Below are positions 20,108-28,089 of a stretch of DNA of 64,000 bases, piece after piece. The notes under the pieces are model-generated. The model was not told the origin of the DNA, made no database searches, and worked only from the letters and a program-made list of their open reading frames with translations. The stretch is from Rhizobium sp. RU36D (GTDB lineage Bacteria; Pseudomonadota; Alphaproteobacteria; Rhizobiales; Rhizobiaceae): assembly GCF_900176345.1 (NCBI RefSeq), contig NZ_FWXU01000001.1:434001-498000 (forward strand), written 5' to 3'. Each line of letters opens with the position of its first letter. Positions within the stretch are counted from its first letter, which is position 1. The position numbers and the translations under genes were made by a program.

Positions 20108-21622
20108 ATGTCCTATGAATATACCGGGAAGCACCTCGTCGCCGGCGAGTGGGTGGCAACCGAAAAGCAATTTTCCTCCGCACCGGCCCACGGACCTGTC
20201 CGCCAGTTCTCCGTTGGTTCGGCGGATCTCGTGGACCGCGCCGTCAAGGCCGCCGAGGCAGCATTCGAAACCTATGGCTATTCGAGCCGCGAACAGCGCG
20301 CCGCTTTCCTCGAGGCAATTGCCGAGGAAATCGACGCACGCGGTGACGACATCACCGAAATCGCCATGCAGGAAACTGGCCTGCCGCAGGCCCGTCTCGT
20401 CGGCGAGCGTGGCCGCACCACCGGCCAGCTGAAGCTCTTCGCCTCCCATATCCGTAAAGGCGAGTATCTCGACAAGCGTCATGATGCGGCCCTGCCTGAT
20501 CGCCAGCCGCTGCCGCGCCCGGAAATCTTCCTGGTTCAGCGCCCGATCGGCCCGGTCGGCGTGTTCGGCGCGTCCAACTTCCCGCTCGCCTTCTCCGCGG
20601 CTGGCGGCGACACCGCCTCGGCGCTGGCAGCCGGCTGCCCCGTTGTCGTCAAGGGCCATGATGCCCATCCCGGCACCGGCGAAATCGTTGCCGCTGCCAT
20701 CGATGCAGCGATCAAGCGCACCGGAATGCATCCGGGCGTCTTTTCGCTGATCCAAGGCGGCAGCTTCGAAGTCGGCACTGCGCTCGTCAAGCATCCGCTG
20801 ATCCGCGCCGTCGGCTTCACCGGCTCGCTGCGCGGCGGCAAGGCTCTGTTCGACCTTTGCGCCCAGCGCCCGGAACCGATCCCCTTCTTCGGCGAACTCG
20901 GCTCGGTCAACCCGATGTTCATGCTGCCGGAAGCCATGTCCAATCGCGGTGAAGCGCTCGCCAAGGGCTGGGTTGGTTCGCTGACCATGGGTGCGGGCCA
21001 GTTCTGCACCAATCCGGGCATTGTGGTCACGCTGGCCGGTGCCGACAGCGACGCATTCGTCGAGACGGCCAAGTTGGCGCTTGCCGATGTCCAGCCGCAG
21101 ACCATGCTGACGGAAGGTATCGCGAATGCCTATCGCGATGGAGCGAAGAAGTTCGCTGCCGCCGATGGCGTCAAGACCCTTCTCACCTCCACCTGCGACC
21201 TGCGCAACGCGACACCTTACCTGTTCGCGACGACGGGCCAGGAATGGCTTTCCAACCATGCGCTCGGTGAAGAAGTCTTCGGCCCGCTCGGCATGATCGT
21301 GACGGTATCGGATTTTGACGAGATGGTTTCGGTTGCCCGCAGCCTCGAGGGCCAGCTGACCTGCACGCTGCATCTTGATGCAGGCGATGCGGAACTCGGC
21401 AAGAAGCTGGTTCCGATCCTGGAGCGTAAGGCCGGCCGCCTGCTGGCTAACGGCTTCCCGACCGGTGTCGAAGTCTGCGACGCAATGGTTCATGGCGGCC
21501 CCTACCCGGCATCGACCAATTTCGGCGCGACATCGGTTGGCACCATGGCGATCCGCCGCTTCCTGCGTCCGGTGAGCTACCAGAACTTGCCGCACGGCCT
21601 GCTGCCGGAAGACCTGCAATAA
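20108..21622 (+). CDS. Alpha-ketoglutarate semialdehyde dehydrogenase (aldehyde dehydrogenase family)
   Basis: A 504-residue aldehyde dehydrogenase: FGASNFPLAFSAAGGDTASALAAGCPVVVKGH in the cofactor domain, the GFTGSLRGGKALFD glycine motif, glutamate in FFGELGSVNP and the catalytic cysteine in GAGQFCTNPG. The FGELGSVNP and C-terminal arrangement fit the NADP-preferring ketoglutarate semialdehyde dehydrogenase group. It converts the GguC product to alpha-ketoglutarate, finishing the oxidative arabinose route. AGGAAAGGAAG lies before the ATG. Confidence 0.88.
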   Translation: MSYEYTGKHLVAGEWVATEKQFSSAPAHGPVRQFSVGSADLVDRAVKAAEAAFETYGYSSREQRAAFLEAIAEEIDARGDDITEIAMQETGLPQARLVGERGRTTGQLKLFASHIRKGEYLDKRHDAALPDRQPLPRPEIFLVQRPIGPVGVFGASNFPLAFSAAGGDTASALAAGCPVVVKGHDAHPGTGEIVAAAIDAAIKRTGMHPGVFSLIQGGSFEVGTALVKHPLIRAVGFTGSLRGGKALFDLCAQRPEPIPFFGELGSVNPMFMLPEAMSNRGEALAKGWVGSLTMGAGQFCTNPGIVVTLAGADSDAFVETAKLALADVQPQTMLTEGIANAYRDGAKKFAAADGVKTLLTSTCDLRNATPYLFATTGQEWLSNHALGEEVFGPLGMIVTVSDFDEMVSVARSLEGQLTCTLHLDAGDAELGKKLVPILERKAGRLLANGFPTGVEVCDAMVHGGPYPASTNFGATSVGTMAIRRFLRPVSYQNLPHGLLPEDLQ

Positions 21623-21632
21623 GGAAGTCATG

Positions 21633-22592
21633 ATGTCCGCCGGAGACAACTCACCTGTGACGGGCGCGGCCTTTGCCGCGCTCGCAGACTGGGGCACCAG
21701 CAATTTCCGGCTTTGGCTGGTCGATCGTTCCGGAGCGGTCCTGGCGGAGCGTCAGTCCGGCGAAGGCATGGGCACGATCGCCAATCCCGCCGGTTTCAGC
21801 GACGTGCTGGAAGGCCATCTTCAAGCGCTTGCAGCACCGGTGGGCCTGCCCGTGGCCATCGCTGGCATGGCGGGCGCCCGGACGGGCTGGATCGAAGCGC
21901 CCTATCTCACCGCCCCTGCCGATCTGCGCGCCCTTTACCAGGGCGCCGTCCGCGCACCCTCGGATCATCGCAAGGCCTTTATCCTTCCTGGAGTGTGCCA
22001 GCGAGAGCCCCTGCCCTACGACGTGATGCGCGGCGAGGAAACCCAGCTCGCCGGCGCAGTTTTCGCAGGCAAGGATTCGGGACTGTTCTGCATGCCCGGC
22101 ACCCATTCCAAATGGGTGCTGTTGAACCAGGGTGTGATCGAGCAATTTGCCACCGTCATGACGGGCGAGCTTTTCGACCTGATCAGCAAGCAGTCCATTC
22201 TTCGGCTGTCGATGGCCGGCGCCGAACGTTCTGGCGCCGAACATCCCGCCTTTGTCGCTGCCGCCAAGGAAGCGATGGAACCGGGCTTTTCCATCACCGC
22301 ACGGCTGTTCTCGATCCGCGCCAGCGGTCTTCTGTCCGGAGCTACCGCAACCGACGCGGCCGCACGCCTATCGGGTCTGCTGATCGGCGCGGAAGTTGCG
22401 GCCATGCGTCATCTCGTGCCCACGGGCGGCACTGTCCGCATCGTCGCATCAGAAAGCCTGACGGGTCTCTACAGCGCGGCACTTGCTGCCAGCGGGCTAT
22501 CGGCAGAGCCGCTGGATGGCTCGGCCCTCGTGCGCAGCGGGCTTTTCGCCGCCGCCACCGCTTTGTTTGCAAACCAGAATACGGATGTCTGA
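21633..22592 (+). CDS. dgoK: 2-dehydro-3-deoxygalactonokinase DgoK
   Basis: A 319-residue kinase: DWGTSNFRLWLVD near the N terminus is the phosphate-1 motif of DgoK, and AGMAGARTGWIEAPY, GVCQREPLPYDVMRGEETQLAGA and CMPGTHSKWV are family hallmarks. It phosphorylates 2-keto-3-deoxygalactonate in the De Ley-Doudoroff galactose pathway. Two adjacent ATG codons (21630, 21633) are possible; the second gives better spacing from AAGGA. Its stop overlaps or abuts the dgoA start. Confidence 0.93.
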   Translation: MSAGDNSPVTGAAFAALADWGTSNFRLWLVDRSGAVLAERQSGEGMGTIANPAGFSDVLEGHLQALAAPVGLPVAIAGMAGARTGWIEAPYLTAPADLRALYQGAVRAPSDHRKAFILPGVCQREPLPYDVMRGEETQLAGAVFAGKDSGLFCMPGTHSKWVLLNQGVIEQFATVMTGELFDLISKQSILRLSMAGAERSGAEHPAFVAAAKEAMEPGFSITARLFSIRASGLLSGATATDAAARLSGLLIGAEVAAMRHLVPTGGTVRIVASESLTGLYSAALAASGLSAEPLDGSALVRSGLFAAATALFANQNTDV

Positions 22593-22593
22593 C

Positions 22594-23232
22594 ATGACCT
22601 CTTCCACCGTCGCATGGCCGAAGCTCCAGCGAAACCTCGTCGCCATCCTGCGCGGCGTCAAGCCGACGGAAATCGAAGGCATGATCGACGTGCTGGTGGA
22701 AGCCGGCTTCGAGGCCATCGAGATCCCGCTCAATTCTCCCGACCCGTTCCTGTCGATCGAAATGGCGAGAAAGCGCGCGCCTGCCTCGGTGCTGATCGGC
22801 GCGGGCACCGTACTCAGTGTGGAAAATGTCGACCGCCTGAACGATGTCGGCGGCAATATCCTGGTCACGCCCAACACGGATCCGGACGTGATCCGCGCGG
22901 CGGGCGGCCATGGCATGGTCACCATGATCGGCGCCTTCACGCCAACCGAGGCGCTGACCGCCATCAAGTCAGGCGCGTCGGCCATCAAGTTCTTCCCGGC
23001 CAATGTGCTGGGACCGAAAGGCATTGCCGGCATCAAGAGCATCCTGCCACCAGACGTGCCGATTGGGGCCGTCGGCGGCGTGTCGGAAGTGGACTTCGAC
23101 GATTATATGAAGGTCGGCGTCAGCGCCTTCGGCCTCGGTTCCAGCCTCTACAAGCCCGGCGCAACGACTTTGGATGTCGCCGCCCGCGCCAAGCTCACGA
23201 TCGAAGCCTATGACAAGGCCGTCTCGGCCTGA
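22594..23232 (+). CDS. dgoA: 2-dehydro-3-deoxy-6-phosphogalactonate aldolase DgoA
   Basis: A 212-residue class I aldolase of the KDPG/KDPGal family: VAILRGVKPTEIEGM with the active-site glutamate region, EAIEIPLNSP, GAGTVL, the phosphate-binding region and Schiff-base lysine in GASAIKFFPANVLGPKGI. Splits KDPGal to pyruvate and glyceraldehyde 3-phosphate, ending galactose breakdown. ATG 22594 follows the dgoK stop directly; an in-frame ATG at 22585 inside dgoK is an alternative. Last gene of the chvE-ggu operon; glgX converges 24 bases on. Confidence 0.93.
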   Translation: MTSSTVAWPKLQRNLVAILRGVKPTEIEGMIDVLVEAGFEAIEIPLNSPDPFLSIEMARKRAPASVLIGAGTVLSVENVDRLNDVGGNILVTPNTDPDVIRAAGGHGMVTMIGAFTPTEALTAIKSGASAIKFFPANVLGPKGIAGIKSILPPDVPIGAVGGVSEVDFDDYMKVGVSAFGLGSSLYKPGATTLDVAARAKLTIEAYDKAVSA

Positions 23233-23256
23233 TGGCCGAAACGGCTGCAGCCTCTA

Positions 23257-25344
23257 TCACGTATCGCCAACCATGCGGAACAGGGCAAGACTGCGCGGCG
23301 GCATCTTGAGGCTCTCGCCGGGATCGAGATGGTCGGCGGTCATGTCGGCATCGCCGGTTGTCAGCTCAAGCACCCAGCGCTTGCCGTTTTCCGGAATGCT
23401 GAACTCCATCTCGCTGTCGATGGGGTTGAAGAACACCATGATCTCTGACCAGACACCTTCCTGATCCCGCAGATCATCACGCTGCAGATGCATGACAAGG
23501 GCGTTGTCGGCAAGCCAGTCGTCCGGCAACTGGCGCCCGCCGGTATAGTTGTACCAGTCGATGATCATGCCATCGCGCCAGTTTTCGCGACGTAGCAGCG
23601 GCTGCTGCCGGCGCATCTCGATCAGCTTGCGGGTAAACTCGCGCAGCTCATCGCAGGTCGGCGGCAGGTTTTCCCAATGCAGCCAGCTGATCTCGCTGTC
23701 CTGGCAATAGCCGTTGTTGTTGCCCATCTGCGAGCGGCCGAATTCGTCACCTGCCAGCAGCATCGGCGTACCGTGCGAGAAGAACAGCGTCGCGAGGAAA
23801 TTGCGCTTTTGCCGCTCGCGCAGGGCAATGATGCCCTCGTCTTCGGTCGGTCCCTCTGCGCCGTAGTTATGGCTGCGATTGTGGTCGTGACCGTCCTTGT
23901 TGTCTTCGCCATTGTCCTCGTTGTGCTTGCCGTCATAGGAGACGAGATCGTTGAGCGTGAAGCCGTCATGGGCAGTGATGAAGTTGACGCTGGCCCAGGG
24001 GCGCCGGCCACGCTGGTCATAGATGTCACCGGAGCCCAGCAGCCGCGCCGCGAAATCCGGTGCGGTGTTATCGCTGTTCAGCCAGTATTCCCGCGTGGAG
24101 TCGCGATACTTGTCGTTCCATTCGGCCCAGCCGGGCGGGAAGCCGCCGACCTGATAGCCACCCGGGCCGATATCCCAGGGCTCGCCGATCAACTTGACGC
24201 GCGAAAGGATGGGGCACTGGGTGACAGCATCGAAAAAGCCGCTGCGCTGGTCGAAGCCTTCGGGCTCGCGACCAAGGATGGTTCCGAGATCGAAGCGGAA
24301 ACCATCGACATGCATGTCCTCCGCCCAGTAGCGCAGGGAATCCATCACCATCTGCAGTACCCGGGGATGGGACGTATTGACCGTGTTTCCGGTGCCGGTG
24401 TCATTGATGTAGTAGCGATGCTGGTCCGGCATCGTTCGGTAATAGGAGAAATTGTCGATGCCCTTGAAGGACAAGGTCGGCCCGAGTTCGTTACCCTCGG
24501 CGGTATGGTTGTAGACCACGTCGAGGATGACCTCGATACCGCCATCGTGGAAGGCCCGCACCATGTCGCGGAAGCCCTGGATGCCGCGGGGGCCGTAATA
24601 CCGCGATGCCGGTGAGAAGAAGCCGATCGTGTTGTAGCCCCAATAGTTCTTCAGCCCCTTGTCCAGAAGATGGGCGTCATCGGGGAAGGAATGGATCGGC
24701 AGCAGCTCCACCGAGGTAATGCCGAGGCTCTTGATGTAATCGACCGCCGCCTTGTGGCCCAGCCCTTCGAACGTCCCGCGCAGTTCCTGCGGAATCGCCG
24801 GATTGAGCATGGTGAAGCCCTTGACGTGGGTTTCGTACACGATGGTGTCGGCCCAGCCGACCGCGGGCCTCCGGTCATTGCCCCAATCGATTGCAGCGGG
24901 GTCGATCACCCGGCATTTCGGCATGCCCTGCGCATTGTCTTCGTCGTTGAAGCTGAGGTCCTTGTCCTCGCTATCGAGGATGTAGCCGAAATGCGCCGGC
25001 GACCAGGCGATATCGCCAACCAGTTCCCGAGCATAGGGGTCCAGAAGCAGCTTGTTGGCGTTGAAGCGATGCCCGTTTTCCGGATCATAGGGTCCGTGCA
25101 CCCGGAAGCCATAAAGCGCACCGGGCTTCAGCCCCGGAACATAGCCGTGCCAGACTTCATTTGTATATTCCGGCAGCTCCAGACGCGCGACTTCGATCTT
25201 GCCGCTCGCATCATAGATGCAAAGCTCGACCCGCTCCGCGTGAGCCGAAAAGAGTGCGAAGTTCGTACCTTCGCCGTCGAAGTGTGCGCCCAGCCGCTGC
25301 CATTCGCCTGAGGTGATTGAGAATTGCATGTTGCGCGCGTCCAT
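23257..25344 (-). CDS. glgX: Glycogen debranching enzyme GlgX
   Basis: A 695-residue GH13 enzyme with an N-terminal CBM48-like domain (ALFSAHAERVELCIYD) and a catalytic barrel. It shows DVVYNHTAEG, the nucleophile region VDGFRFDLGT, the acid in LIGEPWDIGPGGY and the NFITAHDG aspartate. It hydrolyses alpha-1,6 branches of limit-dextrinised glycogen. ATG 25344 (MDARNMQF) is chosen because AGGGG lies seven bases upstream; the longer frame has no such site. It stands alone here without glgBCAP and is not obviously linked to the sugar operon it faces. Confidence 0.93.
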   Translation of the reverse strand: MDARNMQFSITSGEWQRLGAHFDGEGTNFALFSAHAERVELCIYDASGKIEVARLELPEYTNEVWHGYVPGLKPGALYGFRVHGPYDPENGHRFNANKLLLDPYARELVGDIAWSPAHFGYILDSEDKDLSFNDEDNAQGMPKCRVIDPAAIDWGNDRRPAVGWADTIVYETHVKGFTMLNPAIPQELRGTFEGLGHKAAVDYIKSLGITSVELLPIHSFPDDAHLLDKGLKNYWGYNTIGFFSPASRYYGPRGIQGFRDMVRAFHDGGIEVILDVVYNHTAEGNELGPTLSFKGIDNFSYYRTMPDQHRYYINDTGTGNTVNTSHPRVLQMVMDSLRYWAEDMHVDGFRFDLGTILGREPEGFDQRSGFFDAVTQCPILSRVKLIGEPWDIGPGGYQVGGFPPGWAEWNDKYRDSTREYWLNSDNTAPDFAARLLGSGDIYDQRGRRPWASVNFITAHDGFTLNDLVSYDGKHNEDNGEDNKDGHDHNRSHNYGAEGPTEDEGIIALRERQKRNFLATLFFSHGTPMLLAGDEFGRSQMGNNNGYCQDSEISWLHWENLPPTCDELREFTRKLIEMRRQQPLLRRENWRDGMIIDWYNYTGGRQLPDDWLADNALVMHLQRDDLRDQEGVWSEIMVFFNPIDSEMEFSIPENGKRWVLELTTGDADMTADHLDPGESLKMPPRSLALFRMVGDT

Positions 25345-25500
25345 GATGGTGCCCCTGTGACTGACTGCGACAACAATTCCGCGCTGCGGCATTTGTTCCG
25401 AGGCCAATGAAATCTGGCCGCCGAGAGATGGTTTGATGAAAAGGAACAAAGGCGAATGAACTTGGTTTCCGAACCGGAAATCATGGCAACGGAGAACAAA

Positions 25501-26283
25501 ATGCAGTCAAGCGATACTGTCGCACTCATCACGGGCGCCGGCTCCGGAATTGGCAAAGCCACCGCTACGCTTCTGGCCAAACGCGGCAGTTATGTCGGTC
25601 TACTTGGTCGCAACGAGGAAGAACTGCTTGAGACGCTGAACGAGATCCGGGCCGATGGAGGCGACGGCATGGTGCTGACGGCCGACATTGCCGATAGCAA
25701 GGAGATGCGCGTGGCAGCGGATCGGCTGTTCGCTGTGCGTGGTCGCCTTGATAGTGTCGTTGCAAGCGCTGGCGTCAACGGCGTCTGGGCCCCGATCGAC
25801 GACCTGACGCCGGAGGAGTGGGACAAGACCATCGCCATCAATCTGCGCGGCACCTATCTGACGCTTCATCATACGGTTCCGAAGATGAAACAGACCGGCG
25901 GCGGCGCCATCGTCGTGGTGTCCTCGATCAACGGCACGCGCACCTTCACATCGCCTGGTGCAACCGCCTATTCGGCGACCAAGGCCGGACAACTGGCCAT
26001 GGTACAGCAATTAGCGCTTGAACTCGGCCGACACCAGATTCGGATCAACGCGGTGTGCCCCGGCAAAATCGATACCGAGATCAGCGACAACACCGCGCAG
26101 CGCGGTAAGGAAGAGACCGAGATCCCGGTGATCTGGCCGGAAGGTGACATACCGCTGACCCAAGGCGCGGCAGGAAAAGCTCAAGACGTTGCAGAGGTCA
26201 TCGCCTTTCTGTGCTCCAGCGGCGCACGCCATGTCACGGGAAGCCCGGTCTGGATCGATGGCGGCCAGAGCCTGCTGCGATAG
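25501..26283 (+). CDS. Short-chain dehydrogenase/reductase, substrate unknown
   Basis: A 260-residue classical SDR: TGAGSGIGKATA cofactor motif, ASAGVNG, VVSSINGTR with the catalytic serine, the YSATK pair, and C-terminal WIDGGQSLLR. GGAGAAC before ATG 25501 favours this start over ATG 25483. It is divergent from glgX, and the gap of about 156 bases holds both promoters. Similar SDRs act on sugar-like alcohols, but nothing nearby identifies the substrate. Confidence 0.85.
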   Translation: MQSSDTVALITGAGSGIGKATATLLAKRGSYVGLLGRNEEELLETLNEIRADGGDGMVLTADIADSKEMRVAADRLFAVRGRLDSVVASAGVNGVWAPIDDLTPEEWDKTIAINLRGTYLTLHHTVPKMKQTGGGAIVVVSSINGTRTFTSPGATAYSATKAGQLAMVQQLALELGRHQIRINAVCPGKIDTEISDNTAQRGKEETEIPVIWPEGDIPLTQGAAGKAQDVAEVIAFLCSSGARHVTGSPVWIDGGQSLLR

Positions 26284-26288
26284 AATTG

Positions 26289-26765
26289 TTATTCAGCGTC
26301 TGACGAACCTGATGCGGCAAGGCGGAGCAGCCACAACACGACGATCGCCAGCACCGTGGCGATCACCGCGATCTGCCAAAAGCCGAGACCGCAGGCAAGC
26401 CCGATCGCACCGGAGAACCAGAGCCCGGCACCGGTGGTCAAGCCTTTCACCTCTCCCTTGGCAAAGACGATCGTGCCAGCGGCAAGGAAGGCGACACCCG
26501 CGGTGACAGCCTCGATGACCCGCAACGGATCGATCCGGGCGGCATCGGAGGCAAAAGCGTCGTGGTGGGTGATTTCTATCGTGAGGATGGCAACGAGTGC
26601 GCTCGCCAGGCAGACGAGAATGTGGGTGCGAAATCCGGCCGCGCGGTTGTTGCGCTCGCGCTCAAAGCCAATGGCGGCGCCACACATCATGGAAACGAAC
26701 AGCCGGACAAGAATGGTTGTCAAAGGCAACCAGGTGTCCGTGAAGTGATAATCTTCCAGGTTCAT
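26289..26765 (-). CDS. MgtC/SapB-family membrane protein
   Basis: A 158-residue protein with about four to five membrane segments and the conserved MgtC N-terminal motif AIGFERERNNRAAGFRTHILVCLASAL. GVAFLAAGTIVFAKGEVKGLTTGAGLWFSGAIGLACG is also typical. Members influence magnesium limitation and acid tolerance; the short form seen here lacks the C-terminal ACT-like domain of Salmonella MgtC. It converges on the SDR at five bases. The ribosome-binding site is weak. Confidence 0.88.
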   Translation of the reverse strand: MNLEDYHFTDTWLPLTTILVRLFVSMMCGAAIGFERERNNRAAGFRTHILVCLASALVAILTIEITHHDAFASDAARIDPLRVIEAVTAGVAFLAAGTIVFAKGEVKGLTTGAGLWFSGAIGLACGLGFWQIAVIATVLAIVVLWLLRLAASGSSDAE

Positions 26766-26789
26766 GGGTTTTGTTCTTGTAAATGCGGC

Positions 26790-26817
26790 GACCGCCGATC
26801 CTCAAGGACCGGCGGTC
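26790..26817. other. Stem-loop between two minus-strand genes
   Basis: GACCGCCG pairs with CGGCGGTC, and TCCT with AGGA inside it, leaving a CA tip. It lies 10 bases downstream of the 128-residue gene's stop. No T tract is present on either strand, so its role as terminator is uncertain. Confidence 0.45.
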
Positions 26818-26827
26818 GACATTCTTA

Positions 26828-27214
26828 TCAGTGGCTGCCGTTCTTCTCACCGCCACCTGCGGTCACCGAATGTGTGACCGAGACGGGGTCACTGGCGGGA
26901 AAGCTGTCCTCAAGCCCTTCGTCCAGCTGGTCTTCAAGCTCATCCCGGTCACCGGAACTGCGAGCGCTTTCCGTCGAGGCAGGCTGGTCGCGATGACGAA
27001 ACTCCAGCGGCGATTTCAGATCGGTTTCATCGAAGTTGGCGGCCTGCAGCAAGATCACCTTCGCCTTTTCCATCGCATTGGCCCTGTTGATGGAGGTGCC
27101 GTCGCCCTGGCGCATCTGCACGGATACCACCTCGCCACCATCTCCTACAAACTCAACGATATAGCCGAGCTTGCCGCCCATTTCCTCATGAACCTGTGTT
27201 CCGACGATCTGCAT
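26828..27214 (-). CDS. Conserved hypothetical protein with acidic SFPASDP tail
   Basis: A 128-residue protein not assigned to a known function. The N-terminal half (1-60, VQMRQGDGTSINRANAMEKAKVILLQAANFDE) looks folded. The C-terminal half is hydrophilic and acidic (DELEDQLDEGLEDSFPASDPVSVTHS). The ELEDSFPASDP-type tail recurs in small rhizobial proteins of unknown role. GGAG nine bases before the ATG supports the start. Possibly a stress-related protein, given the small neighbours. Confidence 0.7.
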   Translation of the reverse strand: MQIVGTQVHEEMGGKLGYIVEFVGDGGEVVSVQMRQGDGTSINRANAMEKAKVILLQAANFDETDLKSPLEFRHRDQPASTESARSSGDRDELEDQLDEGLEDSFPASDPVSVTHSVTAGGGEKNGSH

Positions 27215-27369
27215 CTATGTCACTCCGGTTGAATTTGTCGGGACTCAAACGTCGATCTCGCGGTCCGGTTCCCTCAGGACAGCAAAGCGCCTCGGCAAAA
27301 AGTGGCAGAACAGGCGGAACCTTCGCATCCGACAGGCGTTAAAGCGAGAAAAGTAGCGGAGGAGAAACC

Positions 27370-27615
27370 ATGTCTGAAATCTATTGCGATATCCTGCCCC
27401 AGCCCACCGGATGGGTCTTCGCAGTCGAAGGCGCACACTCGCCGGCCTATCCCAGCTATCGACTGGCATATGAAGCCGCGCAACGATATCGCGATACGAG
27501 CACCGACGATCGCAACCGCATCGTTCTGCGCCACCAGGATCTCAAGGGCCAGATGCGCCGCGTGACGACCGCAATCGCGGTTCCAGCCTTCCATCGCATC
27601 CAGAACGGCCATTAA
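27370..27615 (+). CDS. Small hypothetical protein
   Basis: An 81-residue protein, no family recognised with confidence. It begins MSEIYCDILPQPTGWVFAVEG and has a compact alpha/beta look with SPAYPSYRLAYEAAQRYRD, resembling small proteins of the DUF2188 type. GGAGGAG six bases before the ATG is one of the best ribosome-binding sites in the window, which supports it being real. It stands alone, with stem-loops downstream. Confidence 0.65.
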   Translation: MSEIYCDILPQPTGWVFAVEGAHSPAYPSYRLAYEAAQRYRDTSTDDRNRIVLRHQDLKGQMRRVTTAIAVPAFHRIQNGH

Positions 27616-27636
27616 GCAGTGATGACAATCATAAAA

Positions 27637-27666
27637 TATCCGCAAGGGGCTGGTCTCCTGCGGATA
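27637..27666 (+). other. Stem-loop downstream of the small hypothetical gene
   Basis: TATCCGCA pairs perfectly with TGCGGATA around a 14-base loop that contains a further AGG/CCT pair, 21 bases after the stop. No T tract. A possible 3' end structure. Confidence 0.4.
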
Positions 27667-27680
27667 CTATGCTGTGTAGG

Positions 27681-27707
27681 GAAGCCCTGGCGGACCGCCG
27701 GGGCTTC
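27681..27707. other. Long GC stem-loop between convergent genes
   Basis: GAAGCCCTGGCGG pairs with CCGCCGGGGCTTC (13 positions, one G-U) with an almost closed tip. It is placed 8 bases beyond the stop of the minus-strand BON gene and could act from either side. No T tract is seen. Confidence 0.5.
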
Positions 27708-27715
27708 GCTCATTC

Positions 27716-27997
27716 TTATCCCTGGCCGCGAGGACCGACCGCCAGATTGACCGACACCTTGCGAACGCCGGGAACGGACAAGGCGATCTCAACAGCTCTG
27801 TCGATCTCCGCTGGCCACATCACCGTGCCCGAAAGGCAGATTTCATGGTCGATCGCAGTGACAGAAATTGCTGTTGCATCGACACCATCGGAAACCGCCA
27901 GGGCCGTTGCAACGGCACCCTCGATGGCGGTTTTATTGTTGAATTTGATCTCCGTTTCAGGAGTTTCCCCGAAGAACCGCGGCGGCTTTTGTACCAT
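27716..27997 (-). CDS. BON-domain protein
   Basis: A 93-residue protein. After a short N-terminal segment (MVQKPPRFFGETPETEIKFNN), residues 25-90 form a BON repeat: AVATALAVSDGVDATAISVTAIDHEICLSGTV then ERAV-like helices and VPGVRKVSVNLAV. BON domains bind phospholipid or membranes in osmotic and envelope stress proteins. No signal peptide is visible, so it is probably cytoplasmic or peripheral. ATG 27997 has GAGGAG upstream; ten further in-frame residues are less likely. Confidence 0.75.
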   Translation of the reverse strand: MVQKPPRFFGETPETEIKFNNKTAIEGAVATALAVSDGVDATAISVTAIDHEICLSGTVMWPAEIDRAVEIALSVPGVRKVSVNLAVGPRGQG

Positions 27998-28089
27998 TGT
28001 CTCACTCTCCTCGTAGGCCCGAAGCATCAGGCGACGCGCCCCTTCAGCGTGCTAACGCAAGGCGGAGAGATTGGTTCATCTGATTTTTC

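Noticed and set aside
19946..21703. A 585-codon antisense frame across the aldehyde dehydrogenase
   Set aside because: The plus-strand gene has catalytic Cys and Glu motifs; the antisense translation is low-complexity and spans several genes.
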